This document shows positions 56,194 through 64,000 of a DNA stretch of 64,000 bases, piece after piece (within the stretch, counting starts at the first letter, position 1; every line of letters begins with the position of its first letter). The DNA comes from Pseudofrankia coriaricola (GTDB lineage Bacteria > Actinomycetota > Actinomycetes > Frankiales > Frankiaceae): NCBI RefSeq assembly GCF_001854805.1, contig NZ_MBLO01000261.1:1-64000 (forward strand), read 5' to 3'. The translations under genes and the position numbers were made by a program. The notes under the pieces were generated by a model. The model saw nothing but the letters and a program-made list of their open reading frames with translations, made no database searches and was not told the DNA's origin.

Positions 56194-57315
56194 CTACGCG
56201 TCGATCTTCTGGGGTGTGTCGGCTGTCGCGGCCGGCGACTCCTGCCGGGGGACGGTCACGGTCGCCTGCTTGCGCTTGCCGCCGAGCAGGGCCGGCACGA
56301 CAGCCGGCGCGGCGGAGCTGCCGGCGGCGCGGATCGACTCGCGCAGCGACGCCATGGTCGCGGAGAGCGCGGTCGGCTCGTAGCCGCAGTGCGCCATGCA
56401 GTTGTCGCAGCGCGGGTCACGGCCCCGGCCGTACGACTCCCAGTCCGTGGTCTCCAGCAGCTCCTGGTAGGACTTGGCGTAGCCGTCGCCCATGAGGTAA
56501 CAGGGCTTCTGCCAGCCGAACAGCGAGTAGGACGGAATTCCCCAGGCCGTGCACGGGAAGTCGACCTTGCCCTCGAGGAAGTCGAGGTACAAGGGCGAGT
56601 GGTTGATCCGCCACCGGTTGCGGCGGCCCCCGGCGAACGCGTCGCGGAACAGCTTCCGGGTCTCCTCGACGCCCATGAACTTGTCCTGACCGGGCGCCTT
56701 CTCGTACGCGTAGGCCGGCGACAGCATCATCCCGTCGACCTTCAGGTCGTTGTTGAGGTAGTCGAGCACCTCGATCACGGTCTGCGGGGTGTCGGTGTTG
56801 AAGAACGTCGTGTTGGTGGTGACCCGGAAACCGCGCCGCTGCGCGTCCCTGATGGCGTCCACGGCCTGTGCGAAGACGCCCTGCTTCGCCACCGACTCGT
56901 CGTGGCGCTCCTCGAGACCGTCGATGTGCACCGCGAGCGACAGGTACGGCGACGGCCGAAGCTTGTCGATCTTCCTGGGCAGAAGCAGCGCGTTGGTGCA
57001 CAGGTAGATGAACTTCTTCCGCTTCACCAGGCCGGCGACGATCTCCTCGACCTGCGGGTGCATGAGCGGCTCGCCGCCCGCGAGGCACACCACCGGCGCG
57101 CCGCACTCGTCCACGGCGGCCAGCGCCTGCTCTACCGGCATGCGCTGCTTCAGAATGTCCGCCGGGTGCTGGATCTTTCCGCAGCCCACGCAGGCGAGGT
57201 TGCAGGCGAACAGCGGTTCCAGCTCCAGCGTGATCGGAAACTTCGTCCGCCCCGCGAGTCGCTGCTTCAGAATGTACGCGCCGATTTTGATCGCCTGACG
57301 CCGGGGAATACTCAT
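56194..57315 (-). CDS. hpnH: adenosyl-hopene transferase HpnH (radical SAM)
   Basis: A 373-residue radical SAM enzyme that joins adenosine to diploptene in extended hopanoid synthesis. CNLACVGC near residue 38 is the CxxxCxxC 4Fe-4S motif; conserved CLAGGEPLMHPQ, VHIDGLEERHD and FPCTAWGIPSYSLFGWQKPCYLMGDGYAKSYQELL are typical of HpnH. ATG 57315 follows GGGAAGGG. The C-terminal 40 residues are variable. It stands alone without shc, hpnG or hpnO, so the rest of the hopanoid pathway must lie elsewhere. Confidence 0.93.
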   Translation of the reverse strand: MSIPRRQAIKIGAYILKQRLAGRTKFPITLELEPLFACNLACVGCGKIQHPADILKQRMPVEQALAAVDECGAPVVCLAGGEPLMHPQVEEIVAGLVKRKKFIYLCTNALLLPRKIDKLRPSPYLSLAVHIDGLEERHDESVAKQGVFAQAVDAIRDAQRRGFRVTTNTTFFNTDTPQTVIEVLDYLNNDLKVDGMMLSPAYAYEKAPGQDKFMGVEETRKLFRDAFAGGRRNRWRINHSPLYLDFLEGKVDFPCTAWGIPSYSLFGWQKPCYLMGDGYAKSYQELLETTDWESYGRGRDPRCDNCMAHCGYEPTALSATMASLRESIRAAGSSAAPAVVPALLGGKRKQATVTVPRQESPAATADTPQKIDA

Positions 57316-57651
57316 CTGCGCCCTTCCCGCCGTTGTTCAACAGCCGTCCACTGGGTGGCCGCGCCTCCCTTTGCTCGGTCACCCTAAGCGAGCGGTTTCT
57401 TCGGCGCCGGGTGCAAGGATGTCGTGGGAAGGATGTCGCGAACACCGAGTACGCCCGTCGGCCGCCGATACGTCCGTGGCGCCGATCCTGGCTGCTCGTG
57501 GTTCGGCGGACATCGTGTCCGGCTGTTGGCTTCTTGTGGCTGCGGGTGGTGAAACGGCGTGGCTTTGGGCCGCGCGAAAGGGATCTGCTCGCAGCCTGGA
57601 ATGATCTCGTCCTGTCGGAGGAAACAACCGTCACGAGTGATGAGTCGTAGG
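57316..57651. other. intergenic region, 336 bp
   Basis: Between the hpnH start and the 3' end of the TIGR03086 gene. Contains GGATGTCG twice (57417, 57431). A plus-strand open frame of about 100 codons is Arg-rich, lacks a ribosome site and resembles no family; not called. Confidence 0.45.
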
Positions 57652-58221
57652 TCAGTGCGGTGCGAGGGAGCGGCCGACGAAGGCCAGCAACCGCCGGTGG
57701 GCGGGGGCGTCGGCTGGGACGGGGACCGCGGAGCCGAACATGCCCGGCCGGCGGAAGATGTCGAAGTCCATGCCCTGCATGATCGTGAGCAGTTCGGCGC
57801 ATGCGCGTTCGTCGACGAGATGCCCCTGGCCGGTGGCGATCGCCAGGTCGGCTCCGTGGACCAGGACCTCGGTGAGGTGGATGAGCGCGGCCATCGTCCC
57901 GGGGACGGCACCGAACCCGAGGCACACCGTCGTGTCCAGCACGTTGGGGCGGTGCCAGGCCGCGCGGTCGAGGTCGGCCGCGGTGGCGAAGGCGGCTGGC
58001 GGGTTGGCACCGAGCCAGTCGGCGTCGTGGTCGGCGCCGGCGTCGGTCGCGGTGAGCTCGGCCGTGAAGATCCGCATACCGCCCGCCAGGTGGTTGAGCT
58101 CGGCGCGCACATCCCAGTCCGGGCAGGGCGTGGGGGCGGCGAACTGGTCGTCGGTGATGCCTTTGACGATGGCGGCGGTCATGTCGAGGGCACGGTTGAT
58201 CTGGTCGATCACGCTGGTCAT
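57652..58221 (-). CDS. TIGR03086 family metal-binding protein (DinB/MDMPI-like)
   Basis: A 189-residue four-helix-bundle protein: INRALDMTAAIVKGITDDQFAAPTPCPDWDVRAELNHLAGG contains the PCPDWDVRxLxxH core that binds metal in this actinobacterial family, related to mycothiol-dependent isomerases and transferases. LIHLTEVLVHGADLAIATGQ carries the second histidine pair. It faces the TetR gene across 239 bases, so it is the probable target of that regulator. Confidence 0.87.
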   Translation of the reverse strand: MTSVIDQINRALDMTAAIVKGITDDQFAAPTPCPDWDVRAELNHLAGGMRIFTAELTATDAGADHDADWLGANPPAAFATAADLDRAAWHRPNVLDTTVCLGFGAVPGTMAALIHLTEVLVHGADLAIATGQGHLVDERACAELLTIMQGMDFDIFRRPGMFGSAVPVPADAPAHRRLLAFVGRSLAPH

Positions 58222-58301
58222 GTCGTGGTCCTCAGGAGTCGAGGTGATTCAGGCGGCTTTGGCCAGGACGTCGTGAGGCCAGCCGTGAACGCGGGTGAAA
58301 G

Positions 58302-58453
58302 CCAGGCGCTGGGCGCCTGGGCTGGCAGGGTCTCGGTGCTCTGGTCGGCGGTGAGAACAGGGCTCCCCGATCGACGCTAAGGCAGTTAGTGGCTGCTTTA
58401 AGGGCACGATAATAGACAGACTCGGTCAAACGCAAGTCTGGGCTGCGTTAAGG
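58302..58453. promoter_or_regulatory. hairpin and repeated sites between the TIGR03086 and tetR genes
   Basis: CCAGGCGC-TGG-GCGCCTGG (58302-58320) is a perfect eight-base hairpin in the TIGR03086 leader. GGCTGCTTTAAGG (58391-58403) and GGCTGCGTTAAGG (58441-58453) are direct repeats 50 bases apart, the second six bases before the TetR ATG, and AAGGCAG/CTGCTTT (58380-58398) forms an imperfect inverted repeat. These are candidate TetR sites serving both genes. Confidence 0.45.
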
Positions 58454-58460
58454 TGGCGGC

Positions 58461-59081
58461 ATGTCGGAACCACGGCCGACTCGCCGGCCCGGCGGACGCA
58501 GCGCCCGCGTCCGCGCTACGGTGCACCGGGCGGTCACCGGCCTGATCGTCGAACGCGGCTACGGACACTTCACGGTGGGCGATGTCGCCACCCGCGCCAC
58601 CGTGGCCGACAGCAGCATCTACCGCCGCTGGGGCACCCTCGAGACCCTGCTCACGGATGTGGCGATCACGTGGCTGACCACGACCTCCCCCATCCCCGAC
58701 ACCGGCGGCCTGGAACAGGACCTGCGTACCTACGCCGCCAACGTCGCCCGCGACCTCACCGGCCCCGACGGGCTGGCGGTGCTACGCCTGGTCATCGCCC
58801 TGTCGTCGGCGGGAGAGGCCGGCATACAGGCGCGGGATGCGTTCCTGGCGGAACGCGGACGCCAACTCCAGGACATGCTGGATCGCGCCCTCGACCGAGG
58901 CGAACACCCACCAGAGGGCCTGGACATCCTCGACCACATCCTGGCCCCGATGTACGTTCGCGTGCTGTTCGGCGCCGGGCCGCTCACCCCCGCCTACACC
59001 GACACGCTGGTCGACCGCCTGCTGGCTCTTCGCGGCTACTCGGCGGACCCACTCAGGAGGAGCGGTAGAGCTCAGGACTGA
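58461..59081 (+). CDS. TetR family transcriptional regulator
   Basis: A 206-residue repressor. The N-terminal HTH is VRATVHRAVTGLIVERGYGHFTVGDVATRATVADSSIYRRWGTLETLLTDVA; the ligand-binding C-terminus belongs to the TetR_C_11-like group (VLRLVIALSSAGEAGIQARDAFLAERGRQLQDMLDRAL). AAGGTG precedes the ATG. Divergent from the TIGR03086 gene and convergent with the thioesterase-like gene. Confidence 0.9.
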   Translation: MSEPRPTRRPGGRSARVRATVHRAVTGLIVERGYGHFTVGDVATRATVADSSIYRRWGTLETLLTDVAITWLTTTSPIPDTGGLEQDLRTYAANVARDLTGPDGLAVLRLVIALSSAGEAGIQARDAFLAERGRQLQDMLDRALDRGEHPPEGLDILDHILAPMYVRVLFGAGPLTPAYTDTLVDRLLALRGYSADPLRRSGRAQD

Positions 59082-59130
59082 GCTGCGCAGGTAGCCGAGC
59101 AGACCGGTGGCGTCGTGGACCGGCCACGCG

Positions 59131-60090
59131 TCAGCGTGGCCGCGTGCGGTCCGGGAGGCGGGCCGGGTTGGCCTTGCCGGGGTTGGCGAGTGTGGTCGTG
59201 GCGCAGGTGCCGAGCAGGCCGGCGGCGTCGTGGATGGTCGCCTGGCCGAAGGAGACGCCGTCGACGGCGTGCTGGTCCTCGGCGAGGACGCCGAAGAACT
59301 CTCCGACCGGCTCGCGGACCAGCGTCAGCGTGAAGTCGGTGTTGATGTACTGGATGCCGGCGGTGCCGCGATGGGTCGTCGGGCTGGTCATGTCGGCGAC
59401 CAGCACCGCCCGCACCAGCGGGGTCAGCTCCGTGCCCTCGACGACCTCGCGCAGCTCGCGCACCCACACCCCACCTCGCTGGACGCTCGCGGTCGGGCCG
59501 AGCGCGCCGGTGAGCGTCACGCCGGGCGCCATCGGCCGGACGTCGGCGCGCGAGCCCGCCTGCAGCCGCGGGTCGGGGGAGCCCAGTTCGGGCGCCGGCC
59601 ACTCGTCCCGGTCGGCGTGCCAGATCTCGCCCGGCGGGTTGCTCGACGGGCGCAGGAACACCGCCGTCGCGCGGGTGACGGGCACGCCGTCGTGGCTGAC
59701 GTGCACGTCGGCGACCCGGATCCGCCCGCCGGCCCGGACCAGCGACGTGGTCACCGCGAGCGGCGCGGAGGGGATCACGCGGAACATGTCGACGGTGAGC
59801 CGGGCGAGCCGGTAGCCGGGCTCGGCCTGCTCCTGCTCCAGGACATGCCCGATCAGGCCGCCGAGGATGCGGCCGCTGACGGTCCTCGCCCCCCAGACGC
59901 CGCTGGCGAACCGGCCGGGCAGGTAGCGGCCGTCGTCGAGACGGCGGAAGTAGGCCCACGGGGGGCCGTCGTCGTCGCCGATGTCCGCGGGCGCCGGCTG
60001 GCCGTTGGGGAGCGCCGACTGGCCGTTGGGGGGCGCGGGCTGGTCGGCGGGGGGCGCCGGCTGGCCCGCGGCCGGCCCGGTCGTCGTCAC
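59131..60090 (-). CDS. thioesterase family protein (double hot-dog)
   Basis: A 319-residue acyl-CoA thioesterase-like protein with two hot-dog halves: FASGVWGARTVSGRILGGLIGHVLEQEQ and the strands RLARLTVDMFRVIPSAPLAV in the first, GIQYINTDFTLTLVREPVGEFFG in the second. The first 38 residues are Pro/Gln repeats. Its GTG start (60090-60088) overlaps the crotonase stop as GTGA, so the two are translationally coupled. Likely hydrolyses the acyl-CoA made or handled by the crotonase. Confidence 0.85.
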   Translation of the reverse strand: MTTTGPAAGQPAPPADQPAPPNGQSALPNGQPAPADIGDDDGPPWAYFRRLDDGRYLPGRFASGVWGARTVSGRILGGLIGHVLEQEQAEPGYRLARLTVDMFRVIPSAPLAVTTSLVRAGGRIRVADVHVSHDGVPVTRATAVFLRPSSNPPGEIWHADRDEWPAPELGSPDPRLQAGSRADVRPMAPGVTLTGALGPTASVQRGGVWVRELREVVEGTELTPLVRAVLVADMTSPTTHRGTAGIQYINTDFTLTLVREPVGEFFGVLAEDQHAVDGVSFGQATIHDAAGLLGTCATTTLANPGKANPARLPDRTRPR

Positions 60091-60848
60091 TGGCCGCGCC
60101 AGACGGGCGGGCGTTTCTCGGCGAAGGCGCGCGAGCCCTCGATCGCGTCCCGCGACCGCACGACCGGGTCGAAGATCGGCGTCTGCCTCGCGGGCCAGTC
60201 CTCCTCGGTCCAGTCCGCGGACTCGGCGACGATCCGCTTGGTGGCCCGGACCGCCAGCGGCGCGTTCGCGGCGATCTCGGCGGCGAGCGCTCTGGCCGCG
60301 GTCAACGCCCCGCCAGGCTCGGTGAGCCGGTTGACCAGGCCATAGCGATACGCCTCCGGCGCCGCGAGGAAGCCGCCGGTGAGCGAGAGCTCCATGGCCA
60401 GGTGATAGGGGATCCGCCGCGGCAGCCGGTAGAGCCCGCCGCCGCCGGCGACCAGCCCGCGCTTCGGCTCCGGCAGCCCGAACCGCGCGTCGTCCGCCGC
60501 GGTGATGAGGTCGCAGGCGAGCACGATCTCGAACCCGCCCGCCACCGCGTACCCCTCGACGGCGGCGATCACCGGCTTGCGCGGCGGCCTGTGGGTGATC
60601 CCGGCGAGGCCGCGCTCCACCATCGGGCTCTCGCCGCGGACGAACGCCCTGAGGTCCATGCCGGAGCAAAAGGTGCCACCGGCGCCGGTGAGGATCGCCA
60701 CAGTGAGGTCGTCGCGGGCCTCGAACGCGCGCAGCGCCGTGTCCACGCCCACGCTCAGTGCCCTGGTGATCGCGTTCTTTGCCGCGGGCCGGTTGAGAGT
60801 GATCGTCATGACCCCGTCGGCCGCCTCGACCAGCACCTCGTCGGACAC
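60087..60848 (-). CDS. enoyl-CoA hydratase/crotonase
   Basis: A 253-residue crotonase with both catalytic glutamates: AVAGGFEIVLACDL and LPEPKRGLVAGGGGLYRLPR. Oxyanion hole residues are in GTFCSGMDLRAF. The GTG at 60848 is chosen for its strong GAGGAGG five bases upstream; a longer reading to 60983 adds unrelated residues. It is upstream of and coupled to the thioesterase gene, and divergent from the MBL hydrolase across 369 bases. Probably a true enoyl-CoA hydratase in lipid or sterol side-chain degradation. Confidence 0.88.
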   Translation of the reverse strand: MSDEVLVEAADGVMTITLNRPAAKNAITRALSVGVDTALRAFEARDDLTVAILTGAGGTFCSGMDLRAFVRGESPMVERGLAGITHRPPRKPVIAAVEGYAVAGGFEIVLACDLITAADDARFGLPEPKRGLVAGGGGLYRLPRRIPYHLAMELSLTGGFLAAPEAYRYGLVNRLTEPGGALTAARALAAEIAANAPLAVRATKRIVAESADWTEEDWPARQTPIFDPVVRSRDAIEGSRAFAEKRPPVWRGQ

Positions 60849-61217
60849 GTTTACCTCCTCACGAGGTGCGGGGGAGAGAACCAGGGGAGCAGCAGGACGA
60901 ACCGCGAAGGACCTCGTTCCGTCGTACACGCCGGCCGCCGCGCCCCGCAAGCGGTTGCCCAGTGTCACTAGTTCTTGCTTCACGTAACCGGTCCGTGCCC
61001 GTCCTACCGTCGGTGATTGCGGAGGACTGGATTCCGGTTCTCTGGAATCCGGAGTTTACGCAAGAGTACGGTGAAGATATTCCTGACTGATGATCTACCG
61101 GCCGGGGGCTGCCGATGCCGTGGCGCCCGCCGGGGGCGGGCCCGTGTCGGACCCGGGCGCGGCCGTGGGTTGCCGGGGCCTGGGCGCGGAGCCGCGCCGT
61201 GGAGGAGGGCCCGACCG
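60849..61217. other. divergent intergenic region, 369 bp
   Basis: Contains the inverted repeat GGATTCC-N8-GGAATCC (61029-61050), a candidate operator or hairpin 168 bases before the MBL gene, in the AT-richest part. No gene recognised. Confidence 0.5.
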
Positions 61218-62243
61218 ATGACGTCGCTTACGCAGCCGCCGAGCGTGGATCTGCCGCCCGTGGAACGGCTGCGGCCCGGGCTGTGGAGCATCCCCGTCCC
61301 GTTGCCGTCCATCGGTCTGCGCCACGTCTTCGTCTACCTCTTCGAGACCGACGCCGGTGGCTACATCGTCGACGCCGGCTGGGACACCGAGGAGGCGTAC
61401 GACGCGCTCTCGGCTGGCCTGGCCATCGCGGGCTACCGCATCGGTGATGTCCGCGGCGTGCTGGCCACCCACATGCACCACGACCACTACGGCCTCGCCA
61501 AGCGGATCCGCGACGAGTCGGGTGCCTGGGTCGCGCTGCACCCGGCCGACGTCGAGATGCTCAAGCGGTTCGCGGGGGACACCTCCGACCTGCGTGCCGG
61601 CATGGCCAGGCTGCTGGTGCGCGCGGGCGTGCCGGCGGACGAGATCGCCACGATGACCCGGGCGCTGCCGCCGGCGGGCCAGTTTCCCGCGCCGGCGCTG
61701 CCGGACATCCTGATCGAGGACGGCGAGCGCCCTGACGTCCCCGGCTGGGACCTGCGCGCCATCTGGACGCCCGGCCACTCGCCCGGCCACCTGTGCTTCT
61801 GGGAGCCGGCGAACCAGCTGCTGCTGTCCGGCGACCACGTGCTGCCGCGCATCACACCCAACATCCCGTTCTCACCGGTCGAGGGCGCCGACCCGCTCGG
61901 CGACTACCTGGCCTCGCTCGACAAGGTCGGCGCCTACCCGGCCCAGGAGGCGCTGCCGGCGCACGAGTACCGCATCGCGAGCCTGCCCGCCCGGCTCGCC
62001 GAGCTGCGCGCGCACCACGACCAGCGCTTCGGTGAGATCATCACCGCGATCCGCGACGGCGTCACGACCGCCTGGGCGATCTGCCAGCGGATGACCTGGT
62101 CACGCCCCTGGCACGACGTCGAGGGCTTCATGAAGCGGGCCGCGCTCGCCGAGGGCTTCGCGCACCTGCGTGCCCTGGAACGCCGGGGCGTCGTCCGCGA
62201 GCTCGACGGCGACCCGCCGACCTGGGAGCTCACCGCCGGCTGA
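61218..62243 (+). CDS. MBL fold metallo-hydrolase
   Basis: A 341-residue metallo-beta-lactamase-fold hydrolase. THMHHDHYGL is the HxHxDH zinc motif, GHSPGHLCFW and LLSGDHVLPRITPN carry further ligands; a LACTB2-like C-terminal winged helix (IITAIRDGVTTAWAICQRMTW...LRALERRGVVREL) follows. ATG 61218 has GGAGGAGGG at about eight bases. Members hydrolyse thioesters, lactones or nucleic acids; the lipid-degradation setting suggests a thioester, but this is inference. Confidence 0.87.
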   Translation: MTSLTQPPSVDLPPVERLRPGLWSIPVPLPSIGLRHVFVYLFETDAGGYIVDAGWDTEEAYDALSAGLAIAGYRIGDVRGVLATHMHHDHYGLAKRIRDESGAWVALHPADVEMLKRFAGDTSDLRAGMARLLVRAGVPADEIATMTRALPPAGQFPAPALPDILIEDGERPDVPGWDLRAIWTPGHSPGHLCFWEPANQLLLSGDHVLPRITPNIPFSPVEGADPLGDYLASLDKVGAYPAQEALPAHEYRIASLPARLAELRAHHDQRFGEIITAIRDGVTTAWAICQRMTWSRPWHDVEGFMKRAALAEGFAHLRALERRGVVRELDGDPPTWELTAG

Positions 62244-62367
62244 CGGTCGACAACTGACTGCCGACGACTGGCAGCCAACGGCCAACGGCTGGTCGTCCCA
62301 GCGGCCGCATGCTGCCCGGTCGTTCGGGATGCCCTCGGTCCTTCGGGATGCCGCCAGGTCCTCCGGA

Positions 62368-62382
62368 TGAAACGATGTTCTA
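62368..62382. promoter_or_regulatory. candidate operator TGAAAC-N3-GTTCTA
   Basis: TGAAAC GAT GTTCTA, 71 bases before the acyl-CoA dehydrogenase ATG. It shares 11 of 12 arm positions with the site at 8376-8390, in front of the crotonase-SDR operon. Confidence 0.4.
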
Positions 62383-62453
62383 ACCGTCCTAGCGTTTGAC
62401 GGTGCGCTTCCCGTCGGAGGTGCCGCGGGAAGAGAAGTCGGAGGGGCCACGTC

Positions 62454-64000
62454 ATGGCGATCGCCATCACCGAGGAGCATCGGGAGCTTGCCCGGACAGC
62501 ACGGGCTTTCCTGACGTCCAACGACGCGCGGGCCGCGAACCGCGCGTTACTCGAGGCCGACGAGGAGCCGCTGCCGGCCTTCTGGAAGGAGTTCGCGGAC
62601 CTCGGCCTGCTGGGCCTGCACCTGCCGGAGGAGCACGGCGGTGGCGGCGCCGGGCTGCCGGAGCTGGTGGTCGTCGTCGAGGAGCTGGGCCGCGCCGCCG
62701 CGCCGGGGCCGTTCGTGCCGACCGTCGCCGCCGCCGCGGTCATCGCGGCGGCCGGGGACGCGGAGCAGCGGGCCCGCCTGCTGCCCGGGCTGGCCGCCGG
62801 CGAGACGATCGGCGCCGTCGGGCTGCTCGGCGAGCTGACGCTCGCGGACGGCAGGCTGTCCGGGGCCGGGGGAGTGGTTCTCGGCGGCGCGCTGGCCACA
62901 CTGTTCGTGCTCGTGGCCGGCGACGACGTCGTCCTCGTGCCGGCGGGCGCGGACGGGCTGACGGTGGAGGTCCCGAAGGCGCTCGACCCGGCGCGCCGTT
63001 CGGCTCGGCTGTGGCTCGACGGTGTCGAGGTGGCCGGCGTCCTGCCCGGCGCGCGCCGCCTGGCCATCGCCCTCACTCGGGTGATCTTCGCGGCCGAGGC
63101 CGTCGGCGGCGCCCTGGAGACGGTCGAGACCGCCACCGCCTACGCCAAGGTCCGCGAGCAGTTCGGGCGCCCCATCGGCTCGTTCCAGGCCATCAAGCAC
63201 CACCTGGCGAACATGTTCGTCGCCTCGGAGCTGGGCACGGCGGCCGTCTGGGACGCGGCGCGGGCCGCTGTCGACGGTTCGGGTGCTGACGAGCTCGAGC
63301 TCGCCGCCGCGAGCGCCGCCGCGCTCGCCCTGGCGGCGTTCGCCGGCAACGCCTCGCTGAACATCCAGGTCCACGGGGGTATCGGCTACACCTGGGAGCA
63401 CGACGCCCACCTGTTGCTGCGCCGCGCGACGACGCTAGCGGCCGTGCTCGGCACGGACGCGGCCGCCGCCGACGTCGCCGCGCTGTCCGCGGCCGGGGCG
63501 AGCCGCGCGTCGACGCTGGACCTGCCGCCCGAGGTCGAGGACGCCCGCGCGGGCGTCCGCGCCTTCGCGCGGGAGGTGGCCGCCCTCCCCGAGAGGGAAC
63601 AGCTCGAGCGGCTCATCGACACCGGCTACATCCAGCCGCACTGGCCGAAGCCCTGGGGCCTCGCGGCCTCGGGCGGCCTGCAGCTCGTCATCGACCAGGA
63701 GTTCGCCGCCGCGGGCGTCCAGCGCCCGAACTACGGGATCACCAGCTGGAACATCCTCACCCTCGTCCAGCACGGCTCACAGGACCAGATCGACCGGTAT
63801 GTGCGCAAGGCGCTCACCAGGGAGGAGATCTGGTGCCAGCTGTTCAGCGAACCGGCCGCCGGCTCCGATGCCGCCGGCATCCGCACCCGGGCTGAGAAGG
63901 TCGACGGCGGCTGGGTCATCAACGGCCAGAAGGTCTGGACCAGCCTCGCCCAGTACTGCCGGCGCGGCCTCGCGACCGTCCGTACCGACCCGGACGCCCC
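62454..64000 (+). CDS. two-domain acyl-CoA dehydrogenase, partial (FadE34/FadE6-like)
   Basis: Reading runs open for 515 codons to the window edge; the 3' end is missing. Residues 1-360 are a complete but reduced acyl-CoA dehydrogenase domain (HRELARTARAFL, LGLHLPEEHGG, REQFGRPIGSFQAIKHHLANM, IQVHGGIGYTWEHDAHL), and a second begins near 365 (VEDARAGVRAFAREVA, QLFSEPAAGSDAAG, WVINGQKVWTS). Fused double dehydrogenases of about 710 residues are known in mycobacteria (FadE34, FadE6) and act on sterol or long acyl-CoA. GGAGG lies nine bases before ATG. The first domain's middle beta-barrel is shortened, as if only one active site remains. Confidence 0.88.
   Translation, partial: MAIAITEEHRELARTARAFLTSNDARAANRALLEADEEPLPAFWKEFADLGLLGLHLPEEHGGGGAGLPELVVVVEELGRAAAPGPFVPTVAAAAVIAAAGDAEQRARLLPGLAAGETIGAVGLLGELTLADGRLSGAGGVVLGGALATLFVLVAGDDVVLVPAGADGLTVEVPKALDPARRSARLWLDGVEVAGVLPGARRLAIALTRVIFAAEAVGGALETVETATAYAKVREQFGRPIGSFQAIKHHLANMFVASELGTAAVWDAARAAVDGSGADELELAAASAAALALAAFAGNASLNIQVHGGIGYTWEHDAHLLLRRATTLAAVLGTDAAAADVAALSAAGASRASTLDLPPEVEDARAGVRAFAREVAALPEREQLERLIDTGYIQPHWPKPWGLAASGGLQLVIDQEFAAAGVQRPNYGITSWNILTLVQHGSQDQIDRYVRKALTREEIWCQLFSEPAAGSDAAGIRTRAEKVDGGWVINGQKVWTSLAQYCRRGLATVRTDPDA

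Noticed and set aside
57333-57650. 105-codon plus-strand frame between hpnH and the TIGR03086 gene
   Set aside because: Arg-rich, no ribosome site, no recognisable domain, and it would start within the hpnH leader.

Overview
The window is chromosomal DNA of a very GC-rich, genomically large actinobacterium. By eye it most resembles Frankia or a relative (Pseudofrankia, Parafrankia). The signs are GTG and TTG starts with strong GGAGG sites, many lipid and CoA enzymes (acyl-CoA dehydrogenases, crotonases, FadD), actinobacterial families (DUF574 methyltransferase, DUF222-HNH, CGNR regulator, WD40-fused Ser/Thr kinases), a hopanoid gene (hpnH) and an accD1-accA1-fadE19-like cassette as in mycobacteria. 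The genus is an inference. No rRNA, tRNA, insertion sequence or prophage was found.

Layout. 1-5.0 kb: a pair of 36-bp direct repeats at the left edge (possible end of a CRISPR array), an SMP-30 family protein, and a kinase-pentapeptide-WD40 fusion. 5.0-8.2 kb: a leftward crotonase-SDR-luciferase-like operon. 8.6-19.6 kb: a defence-like island holding a TMEM175 channel, a broken wHTH-repeat protein, an AAA ATPase with a nuclease-like tail under a doubled palindromic operator, and a complete Wadjet system (jetABCD, read leftward). 19.7-25.6 kb: AraC/VOC pair, divergent EamA transporter and CGNR regulator, a second EamA transporter, FadD. 25.7-32.7 kb: DUF2277, a CCAG microsatellite, PIG-L deacetylase, DUF574 methyltransferase, and a tightly coupled three-gene operon (two amidohydrolases, acetoacetate decarboxylase-like) facing an IclR regulator. 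32.8-37.5 kb: NUDIX, small conserved proteins, a Rieske oxygenase pseudogene, a DUF222-HNH gene.

37.7-47.2 kb is a signalling block: an ECF sigma factor with a coupled membrane Kelch protein, a sigma-like gene coupled to a pentapeptide-repeat protein, and two further kinases (FHA-zinc ribbon-kinase and kinase-TPR-WD40). 47.7-52.9 kb is a methylcrotonyl-CoA-carboxylase-type operon with two palindromic operators at its front. 53-56.2 kb has an antitoxin/PIN pair, an orphan antitoxin, proS and a 75-bp fossil copy of an internal proS segment. 56.2-64 kb holds hpnH, a TIGR03086 protein, TetR, thioesterase, crotonase, MBL hydrolase and a two-domain acyl-CoA dehydrogenase running off the right edge.

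Most notable: the intact Wadjet operon whose jetD start lies in an 8-bp tandem repeat forming a chain of three-codon mini-ORFs; the neighbouring wHTH-repeat gene broken by an 8-bp tandem duplication that, when removed, restores the frame; the proS fossil; and matching candidate operators upstream of two fatty-acid loci 54 kb apart.
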